A DNA stretch of 9,810 nucleotides from assembly GCA_030618975.1 (NCBI GenBank), contig JAUXCH010000118.1:1-9810 (forward strand), read 5' to 3'. This DNA comes from Planctomycetia bacterium (GTDB lineage: Bacteria; Planctomycetota; PLA2; JAEUHO01). The position numbers were made by a program, and so were the translations under genes. Of the stretch, positions 1-5,592 are shown piece after piece. The notes beneath the pieces were generated by a model. The model was not told the DNA's origin, searched no databases, and saw only the letters and a list, made by a program, of their open reading frames with translations. Positions within the stretch are counted from its first letter, which is position 1. Each line of letters begins with the position of its first letter.

Positions 1-81
1 GCCCACCCTCCCCAGACAAGCTACGTCCGGTCCAACCTCCCCCCACCTGTGCCGCGCTCCCCGCCGAGCCGGGCGCCGCCT

Positions 82-87
82 TACGAT
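82..87 (+). promoter_or_regulatory. uvrC: Candidate -10 element for a leaderless uvrC mRNA
   Basis: The hexamer TACGAT matches the bacterial -10 consensus TATAAT at four of six positions. Exactly six bases separate it from the GTG at 94. A transcript starting at the usual distance from a -10 box would begin at or next to that GTG, giving a leaderless message. No Shine-Dalgarno sequence precedes either GTG 49 or GTG 94, which agrees. No good -35 box is visible. This is inferred from spacing only. Confidence 0.4.
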
Positions 88-93
88 CCGCCG

Positions 94-1902
94 GTGAGCA
101 CGCCTCTCGAGACCCGGGCCCGTCGTCTGCCGACCGGGCCCGGGGTCTACCTCTTCAAGGACGAGGCCGGCCGCGTGCTCTACGTGGGCAAGGCCACCAA
201 GCTGCGCACCCGCGTGGCGACGTACCTGCGGGGGCGCGACCTCCGCCCGCTCGTGCACCTGCTCATGCGGCGGGCTGTGGACGTCGACGCGATCTCCACC
301 CGTACGCCCGAGGAGGCCCTGATCCTCGAGAACACGCTCATCAAGAAGGAGCGTCCGCCCTACAACCTCCGGCTCAAGGACGACAAGTCGTATCTCCTCG
401 TCCGCGTGGACCGGAAGCACCCGTTCCCGCGACTCACCCTCGTGCGGAAGGTCAAGAAGGACGGAGCGAAATACCTGGGCCCGTTCGCCAACGCGAAGTC
501 GCTCCGGCGCACCCTGCGTTTCCTGCGCACGCTCTACCGCCTGCGCACGTGCTCCGACCGGGAGCTCGCGGAACGGACGCGCCCGTGCCTCTACCACCAG
601 ATCGGACGCTGCGCAGCCCCGTGCGTCGACCTCATCGACGAGGCGTCCTACGGCGCACTGGTCGAGGAGGCCCTCGCGCTCCTGCGCGGTAGGGACGACG
701 GGCTGCTCGACCGTCTGCGGGAGGACATGGCCGAGGCCTCGGCCTCGCTGCGCTACGAACAAGCAGCCCTGATCCGCGATCGTCTCCAGGCGCTGGAGTC
801 GGCGCGGGAGCGCCAGCAGGCCGTCGTGCCGGACGGTCGGGATCGCGACGTGATCGCCGTCGCGTCGGCGGGTGGAGTCACGATGCTCGGTGTGATCTAC
901 GTGCGCGACGGCCACATCGTGGCGACGCGAACGTGGTCCCAGCGCACGCGCATCGCGCGGCGCGAGGTGCTCACCGCCTTCCTCTCGCAGTTCTACCTGC
1001 GCGGTCGCATCGTGCCGGCCGAGATCCTCGTCGAGGAGGAACCGTTCGACCGCGAGGGCGTGGAAGCCGTCCTCGGCGAGATGCGAGAGGGGTCCGTAGA
1101 GGTCCGTGTTCCCCAGCGGGGCCCGGGCCGGCGGCTGGTGGAGATGGCCGCGCAGCACGCCTCGGAGGCGCTGGAGGAGCACTCCGTGCGCGCCCGCGAG
1201 GCGCAGGCCGCCCTGCAGAGCCTCGCGGAGCGCGTCGGTCTCGACGCGCCGCCGGAACGCATCGAGGGCTACGACCTGTCCCACCTCGCCGGCCCGGAGC
1301 CTGTCGCCGCGATGAGCGTCCTGCTCGCCGGCGTCCCGGAGTCCTCCTCCTATCGCCACTTCCGGATCCGCACCGCGAAGGGCGGCGACGACTACGCGGG
1401 CATGCGCGAGGTGATCGAACGGCGTTTCGCCTCCGAGGAGCGGCTCGGTGCACGGCCCGACCTCCTGCTCATCGACGGTGGGCGCGGCCAGGTCGCCGCG
1501 GTCCTCGAGGCCCTGCGGGAACTCGGCCTCGACATCCCTGTCGTCGGCCTGGCGAAGGCGCGCCCCGAGCAGGGAATGCCGCACGAGCGCCTCGTGCTCC
1601 CGAACCGCGCCGACGCCATTCCGCTCGAGTCCTCCGATCCCGCGCTGCGCCTGCTCGTGAAGGCGCGCGACGAAGCCCACCGCTTCGCCGGTCGGTACCA
1701 GCGCAAGCGGCGCTCCCTCGCCCTCGTACGGGGCGTGCTCGACACCGTCCCCGGCGTCGGGCCCAGGCGCCGGCGCATGCTCCTCGAGCGTTTCGGGTCG
1801 GTGGCCGGGCTCCAGGAGGCCTCCTTCGAGGATCTCGCCGCCCTGCCGGGCATCGGAGAGCGCCGAGCGCGGCAGATCCGGGAACGGCTCCAGAACCCGT
1901 GA
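94..1902 (+). CDS. uvrC: UvrABC system protein C (excinuclease subunit)
   Basis: UvrC makes the two incisions on either side of a DNA lesion during nucleotide excision repair, after UvrA and UvrB have loaded on the damage. It acts in the cytoplasm. Numbering from GTG 94 (602 aa), all family parts are present. The N-terminal GIY-YIG nuclease shows GVY at 17-19, YVG at 30-32, Arg40 and catalytic Glu79. A four-cysteine cluster (C153, C165, C173, C177) matches the iron-sulfur ligands reported for some UvrC proteins. The UvrB-binding UVR motif lies at about 203-238. The RNase H-like 5' nuclease carries the expected triad D394, D461 and H529. A tandem helix-hairpin-helix region occupies about 550-602. 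The frame is open from GTG 49, but those 15 extra residues are proline/arginine-rich and lie before the conserved start of the family. GTG 94 also sits six bases after a -10-like box, so I prefer it. Length and catalytic residues indicate a functional enzyme. Identity is very secure, the start less so. Confidence 0.96.
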   Translation: MSTPLETRARRLPTGPGVYLFKDEAGRVLYVGKATKLRTRVATYLRGRDLRPLVHLLMRRAVDVDAISTRTPEEALILENTLIKKERPPYNLRLKDDKSYLLVRVDRKHPFPRLTLVRKVKKDGAKYLGPFANAKSLRRTLRFLRTLYRLRTCSDRELAERTRPCLYHQIGRCAAPCVDLIDEASYGALVEEALALLRGRDDGLLDRLREDMAEASASLRYEQAALIRDRLQALESARERQQAVVPDGRDRDVIAVASAGGVTMLGVIYVRDGHIVATRTWSQRTRIARREVLTAFLSQFYLRGRIVPAEILVEEEPFDREGVEAVLGEMREGSVEVRVPQRGPGRRLVEMAAQHASEALEEHSVRAREAQAALQSLAERVGLDAPPERIEGYDLSHLAGPEPVAAMSVLLAGVPESSSYRHFRIRTAKGGDDYAGMREVIERRFASEERLGARPDLLLIDGGRGQVAAVLEALRELGLDIPVVGLAKARPEQGMPHERLVLPNRADAIPLESSDPALRLLVKARDEAHRFAGRYQRKRRSLALVRGVLDTVPGVGPRRRRMLLERFGSVAGLQEASFEDLAALPGIGERRARQIRERLQNP

Positions 1903-1908
1903 TCCCCG

Positions 1909-1953
1909 GGACCGGGACACGCGGGACCGGGACACGTGGAACCGGGGCACTTG
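1909..1953. repeat. 3 x 15-bp tandem repeat after uvrC
   Basis: Three adjacent 15-bp units, GGACCGGGACACGCG, GGACCGGGACACGTG and GAACCGGGGCACTTG, begin six bases after the uvrC stop codon. The third is the most diverged. The last unit runs into a -35-like TTGTGA that belongs to the candidate promoter of the transporter gene. The unit is a multiple of three but lies after the stop, so nothing suggests it is translated. Confidence 0.85.
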
Positions 1954-1978
1954 TGATCGGCTGCCCGTTCCGTACCCT
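1951..1978 (+). promoter_or_regulatory. Candidate sigma-70-type promoter of the transporter gene
   Basis: A -35-like TTGTGA at 1951-1956 (four of six to TTGACA) is followed after 16 bp by TACCCT at 1973-1978 (a TANNNT match). The GTG start lies nine bases beyond the -10 box, so the leader would be absent or only a few bases long. No Shine-Dalgarno sequence is present, which agrees. This is the best two-box promoter candidate in the window, and the -35 box overlaps the end of the 15-bp repeat array. Confidence 0.4.
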
Positions 1979-1987
1979 CGCCCGCAC

Positions 1988-3649
1988 GTGAGCGCGCTCG
2001 TCGATCAACTGAACGACATGCCCCTGGCCGGCGTCATGCTGGTGGTCGCCCTCGGCTACGCGCTCGGCCGCGTCGGATGGCGCGGCATCGCGCTCGGCCC
2101 CGCGGGCGGCACGCTGGCCGTCGCGATCGCCCTCGGGGCGCTCGGCCTCGACTTCTCCGCGCTCTACGGCAGCGACACGCCGCGGCTGACGATCGGCACC
2201 CTGGGCTTCGCCCTGTTCATCTACTCGGTGGGGTTCGAGGCCGGACCGCGCTTCTTCTCGGCGCTCTTCGGCGGCCGGGCGCTGAGGTTCGTGCTGGTCG
2301 GGTTGATCGTGAACGTGGTGGCCCTGGGTCTGGGCCTGGCGTGCGGCTGGCTGTTCGACCTCGGCGGTCCGATCACGGCCGGCGTCCTGGCCGGGGCCCT
2401 GACGAGCCCGGCGACGTACGCGGCCGCGCTCGAGGTCGTGTACGCGCAGCCGGAGTTGTCCGCACCGCTCGCGGTCAGCTTCGCCCTGGTCTACCCCATC
2501 GGCCTGCTCGGCATCATCCTCCTGCTCCAGACGGTCCCCCGCCTGCGGGGAGCGAACCTGGCGAAGGAGGCCGACGACCGCGCCGACGACGTGGAGGGGG
2601 AGGACACGGGGACACACCACGAACTCCTCCGCGCCTTCGAAGTCGCGCGGGAGGCCGTGACCGGGACGTCCCTCGGCGCACTGGGGTTACCCCGGCGCAC
2701 GGGCTGTCACATCACCCAACTCCATCGCGGTCCGAACGTCCTGTCCGTAAACGCCGACACCGCGCTGGAGCCCGGCGACCACCTGCTCGTCCGGGGGAGC
2801 CTCCCCGACCTCCAGGCGTTCGCGGAGTTGGTGGGTCCCGAGATCGACGACGCCGAGCTGAGAAACCGCATGCCGCCCCCGCGGCGTATCGTGCTGCTGG
2901 CCTCGGACGCCGCGGAGCGGACCCTGGCCGAACTCGATCTCGCGCGCCGCTGCGACTGCCTCGTCGTCGGCATCGAGCGCGGCGACGTGCACATCGAGCC
3001 GGCTGCGACCGCGCACGTCCAGCGGGGCGACGTGCTGGAGGTGGTCGGCCGGCGCAGCGACGTGCGGGAAGTGGCGGCGCTCCTCGGCCGGCTCGAACGC
3101 CCGAGCCACGAGACGGACATCGGCGTCTACGCCGGGGGCATCTTCCTCGGACTCGTGATCGGGAGCCTGGGGCTCGACCTCTTCGGGGTGGACTTCTCGT
3201 TCGGGTTCGCGGGCGGGCTGCTCTTCAGCGGGATCGTGCTCGGCCGGGTCCGCCGGGTCGGGCCCTTCCACACGCACGTCCCGCGCGCGGCCCGCCAGCT
3301 CGTCCGCGACCTCGGCATCCTGCTCTTCGTCGCCGAGACCGGCGTCCGCGCGGGCGGCTCCTCCCTGGAAGGGCTGGAGGGCCGTCTGGTCCCCATGCTC
3401 GCCACCGGGGTCCTCGTGAGCATCGTGCCGGTGGTGCTGGCCCTCTGGGTAGCCTGCCGGCTCCTGCGGATGCCCTCCCTCGACGCCTGGGGCAGCGTGT
3501 GCGGCGGGATGACGTCGTCGTCGGGCCTGACGGCACTCCGCCGCGCCACCGACAGCCACGCCGGAGCGGTCGCCTACGCGGCGTCGTACGCCGTGGCGAG
3601 CGTCCTGGTCACGATCGTGGGGCGACTCGTCGTCGTCCTGATGGGCTGA
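1988..3649 (+). CDS. AAE/YidE-like family transporter with two RCK_C (TrkA-C) domains
   Basis: This is a 553-residue integral membrane protein of the aspartate:alanine exchanger family, the group of AspT and the YidE/YbjL proteins. It has the full family plan. One membrane half at about 10-182 is followed by a cytoplasmic block with two TrkA-C/RCK_C-type domains (about 217-284 and 298-370), then a second membrane half at about 378-552. The two halves carry matching signature loops, GALTSPATYA at 136-145 and GGMTSSSGLTA at 506-516. Both correspond to the GxxTSTPAL-type motif of the family, but the second lacks the usual proline. AspT itself exchanges aspartate for alanine, but most members have no known substrate, so only transport of a small anionic or amino-acid-like solute is a fair inference. 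Translation probably starts at GTG 1988 without a Shine-Dalgarno site. ATG at 2018 is an alternative that removes ten residues. The stop codon lies inside the first unit of a downstream tandem repeat. Family assignment is firm; substrate unknown. Confidence 0.9.
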   Translation: MSALVDQLNDMPLAGVMLVVALGYALGRVGWRGIALGPAGGTLAVAIALGALGLDFSALYGSDTPRLTIGTLGFALFIYSVGFEAGPRFFSALFGGRALRFVLVGLIVNVVALGLGLACGWLFDLGGPITAGVLAGALTSPATYAAALEVVYAQPELSAPLAVSFALVYPIGLLGIILLLQTVPRLRGANLAKEADDRADDVEGEDTGTHHELLRAFEVAREAVTGTSLGALGLPRRTGCHITQLHRGPNVLSVNADTALEPGDHLLVRGSLPDLQAFAELVGPEIDDAELRNRMPPPRRIVLLASDAAERTLAELDLARRCDCLVVGIERGDVHIEPAATAHVQRGDVLEVVGRRSDVREVAALLGRLERPSHETDIGVYAGGIFLGLVIGSLGLDLFGVDFSFGFAGGLLFSGIVLGRVRRVGPFHTHVPRAARQLVRDLGILLFVAETGVRAGGSSLEGLEGRLVPMLATGVLVSIVPVVLALWVACRLLRMPSLDAWGSVCGGMTSSSGLTALRRATDSHAGAVAYAASYAVASVLVTIVGRLVVVLMG

Positions 3650-3726
3650 CGGTCGGGCTGTCGGTGTGACGGTCGGGCTGTCGGTGTGACGGCCGGGCTG
3701 TCGGTGTGACGGTCGGGCTGTCGGCA
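3647..3726. repeat. 4 x 20-bp tandem repeat between convergent genes
   Basis: Four contiguous 20-bp units of the form TGACGGTCGGGCTGTCGGTG fill almost the whole gap between the transporter and the convergent membrane operon. Unit 3 differs by one base and unit 4 at its last two bases. The TGA that opens unit 1 is the transporter's stop codon. The unit length is not a multiple of three, so the array is non-coding. GGTCGG in the last unit (3711-3716) can pair with CCGACC at 3737-3742, giving a weak hairpin that might help transcription end. That role is speculative. Confidence 0.9.
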
Positions 3727-3733
3727 TGACCGC

Positions 3734-4285
3734 CTACCGACCCGTCTCCTTCGAGCTCTTCCGCCGGAGCAGTTCCGATTCCAGCCAGGCGTCGAGGCGG
3801 TCCCGCGTCGGCATCTGGAGTGCCAGCAACAGTCCGAAGACCCCCGCGGCGACGAGGGCAACGGGCTTGCCTTCCAGGAGGTACGCGACGAGGGCCATGA
3901 GCGCGGCGGCCTCCATCCCCGCGGCGGTGATGATCGTCACCGTCAGCCAGCCGTGGAAGAGGCGACCCGCGTCGCCCGCCTCGCCGTACGGCAACCGGCC
4001 ACCCGGCGCCGTCCACGAACCCGCCACGATGTTCCGCCGTGCGTTTCCGAGGAACACGCCGCGCAGGACGAAGACCATGACGACCTCGAACGCGCCGAAG
4101 CCGATCAGCAGCCAGGTGAGCGGGAGGGCATCCTCGGCAACGGGTTCACGTTCGCCCAACTCGGGCCGCACCACGAAGAGCAGGACGAGCGAGAAGATCA
4201 GGACGCCGGCCAGCAGCGCGAGCACGATGATCTGCGTGCTCTTGAGGCCCTTCAGCAGGACGGGGTGTTCTTCCGTCGGTCGCAT
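3734..4285 (-). CDS. Four-helix membrane protein of unknown family
   Basis: I do not recognise this 183-residue protein. Four hydrophobic segments are visible, at about 18-39, 56-76, 113-137 and 140-158, with short polar loops and a basic, charged C-terminus (DRLDAWLESELLRRKSSKE). There is no obvious signal peptide, enzyme motif or cysteine pair. It is the second gene of a tight operon. Only 8 nt separate it from the stop codon of the upstream DUF6159-type gene, and that TAG stop is part of a TAGGGG sequence that serves as a plausible ribosome-binding site about 5-6 nt before the ATG. The open frame runs much further upstream, antisense-like and overlapping the neighbour, but the ATG at 4285 fits the ribosome site and the onset of hydrophobic sequence. 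It likely works with, or is at least co-expressed with, the upstream membrane protein. Confidence 0.8.
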   Translation of the reverse strand: MRPTEEHPVLLKGLKSTQIIVLALLAGVLIFSLVLLFVVRPELGEREPVAEDALPLTWLLIGFGAFEVVMVFVLRGVFLGNARRNIVAGSWTAPGGRLPYGEAGDAGRLFHGWLTVTIITAAGMEAAALMALVAYLLEGKPVALVAAGVFGLLLALQMPTRDRLDAWLESELLRRKSSKETGR

Positions 4286-4293
4286 CGGATCCC

Positions 4294-5115
4294 CTACTTG
4301 CGCTTCGGACGGAAGGCACCGGCTACGTCGTCCGCGTCGAAGCCCGCGGCCGTCTCGCCGGTGGTGGCGTAGCGGTAGAGCACGGTCACGAACACGGCCT
4401 GCAGCGCCGAGAAGAACACGGCGACGAGCGCCAGGCCCAAGGCGCCGACGACGACGGCGACGATCTGGAGGCCGGCGTACCAGAGCAGCGCGCAGATTCC
4501 GAGCAGGGGCAGGACGAGCAACAGGCTGGCCAGTCCGAGACCGAGTCGCGCGCCGATCTGCTCGCCCCACGTCTGCTTGAAGAGCGCCCACGAGCGCTTG
4601 AACGCGGAGCCCATCGAGACGCCTTCGATCACGAGGACGGGGACCACGAAGAACGTGGCGAGCGACCACGCCGCGCCGATGAGCCCCGCGACGATCCGCC
4701 CCAGGAGCTCGCTGCGCTCCTGGATGGAGCGGAGGATCATGCCCACCGTGCCCGCGACGATGCCCCAGGCGAGGATCGACCCGAAGTGCCGACCCGCCGC
4801 GCCCAGCGCGGAGCCGAGGGTCGGGTCCCCACCCGAGAGACGCTCGTTCGCCCCGGCGACCACGGCCGCCTGGAAGAAGATGCCGATCGTGTAGGTGACG
4901 ATGTAGAAGGCCAGGGCGAGCAGCGTCCAGGTCAGGCCGCTCTCGCTCTCGCCCTCGGCGCCGTCACTCAGCACGAACATCGGAACGACGAACGAGGCCG
5001 TCACGACCACGATCAGCAAACCCGAGATCACGGGCAGGAGCAGCAGCTCCTTGTCCTGCATGAGGACGTGGTACGACTCCTTCATCAGGTGAATGCTGCG
5101 GCCGAGGCGTCCCAT
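4294..5115 (-). CDS. DUF6159-type integral membrane protein
   Basis: The 273-residue product has the look of the DUF6159 family. A short amphipathic N-terminus (GRSIHLMKESYHVLMQDKEL) leads directly into a first membrane helix, and further helices lie at about 62-85, 113-128, 139-165, 194-215 and 218-248. The segment SMGSAFKRSWALFKQTWGEQ at about 167-186, between two helices, also resembles conserved positions of this group. The biochemical role of the family is unknown to me. ATG 5115 is chosen because a GGAG motif lies five bases before it and the protein then starts like its relatives. A longer open frame of 106 codons upstream is arginine-rich and runs through a gene remnant, so it is rejected. 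It is the first gene of a two-gene leftward operon with the four-helix membrane protein. Confidence 0.85.
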   Translation of the reverse strand: MGRLGRSIHLMKESYHVLMQDKELLLLPVISGLLIVVVTASFVVPMFVLSDGAEGESESGLTWTLLALAFYIVTYTIGIFFQAAVVAGANERLSGGDPTLGSALGAAGRHFGSILAWGIVAGTVGMILRSIQERSELLGRIVAGLIGAAWSLATFFVVPVLVIEGVSMGSAFKRSWALFKQTWGEQIGARLGLGLASLLLVLPLLGICALLWYAGLQIVAVVVGALGLALVAVFFSALQAVFVTVLYRYATTGETAAGFDADDVAGAFRPKRK

Positions 5116-5144
5116 GCGGTCTCCAGGTGTCGTGGGGTGCGCAC

Positions 5145-5150
5145 ATTCTA
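5145..5150 (-). promoter_or_regulatory. Candidate -10 element of the DUF6159 operon
   Basis: Read leftward, TAGAAT matches TATAAT at five of six positions. It lies 29 nt before the ATG at 5115, giving a predicted leader of a little over 20 nt that contains the GGAG ribosome site. No convincing -35 box is found at 16-18 bp, so it could be a weak or activator-dependent promoter. Confidence 0.4.
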
Positions 5151-5176
5151 GCGGTACACGGTCGAGCGGCGACCCC

Positions 5177-5227
5177 GGTCGCCGAATGCTCTCCGGGTCG
5201 TTCCCCGCGCGCCGACGCGACCGGTCC
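5177..5227. repeat. Imperfect copy A of the lyase gene's 3' coding tail
   Basis: These 51 bp match 5597-5647 at 41 positions, in the same orientation, 420 bp away. Translated leftward they read SRRRAGNDPESIRRP, against FRRRTGNDPESVRRP at the end of the lyase protein. Most of the base differences are silent codon changes. Weaker similarity continues to about 5247, next to the stop codon of the FGE fragment. In this copy the lyase's TAG stop is replaced by GGG. It looks like a decayed duplicate of a gene end. Confidence 0.75.
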
Positions 5228-5248
5228 GCGGTGCGCGCGCGCGGAGCC

Positions 5249-5590
5249 CTACGTCCCAGGCTCCGGGAGCGGCGAAACGAGTCGAAAGCCGATGCCACTG
5301 CCCAGCCGTAGCGCGGGGTCGACCCTCGCGCGGACCGCACGACGAACCAGATCCGGCACCTGAAGGTACGAGCCACCGCGTGTGACGCGCTCGTGCCCGG
5401 CCGCGGGCCCGGCAGGATCCGTCTCCCTGGCACTCGGGTACGGCGCGCAGCGGTCGGAGCAGAACTCGCGGACGTTCCCCAGCATGTCGTACAGCCCCGC
5501 CGAGTGAGCCTCGGCGCACCGTCCCGGTGAGGCGCCTTGCCGCACAGGGCCGAGTTGTGCCTGGGACCTGCTGTCGGGTTCTCGGATCAC
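5249..5590 (-). pseudogene. C-terminal remnant of an FGE/SUMF1-like (formylglycine-generating) gene
   Basis: This frame encodes about the last 40% of an FGE-sulfatase (SUMF1-like) domain. The typical core GLYDMLGNVREFCSD, then TDPAGPAAGHERVTRGGSY, an arginine-rich stretch and the terminal IGFRLV are all recognisable and in order. The N-terminal half that intact members have, with the V-T-N and LPTEAEWEYAARGG-type motifs, is absent. Members of this fold either activate sulfatases or act as hydroxylases, oxygenases or simple binding modules, so the original role is unknown. The fragment could start at GTG 5590, two bases after the stop codon of the lyase gene, and would give a 113-residue product. 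No ribosome site or complete domain supports a working gene. It is bracketed by two copies of the lyase tail, so I read it as the product of a deletion or rearrangement. Confidence 0.7.
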
Positions 5591-5592
5591 CC

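Noticed and set aside
933..1991. A 352-codon frame overlapping uvrC
   Set aside because: It is an arginine/alanine/proline-rich shadow in another frame of a well-conserved gene.
3647..3726. Possible CRISPR array
   Set aside because: The units are directly adjacent with no spacers, there are only four, and no cas gene is present. The same holds for the 15-bp and 19-bp arrays.
1469..3727. Long leftward frames across uvrC and the transporter
   Set aside because: They lie antisense to two clearly identified genes and show no domain, signal peptide or ribosome site of their own.
5116..5433. Longer N-terminus for the DUF6159-type protein (106 extra residues)
   Set aside because: The extra part is arginine-rich, overlaps the FGE remnant and the duplicated lyase tail, and a good ribosome site with a family-like start lies at ATG 5115.
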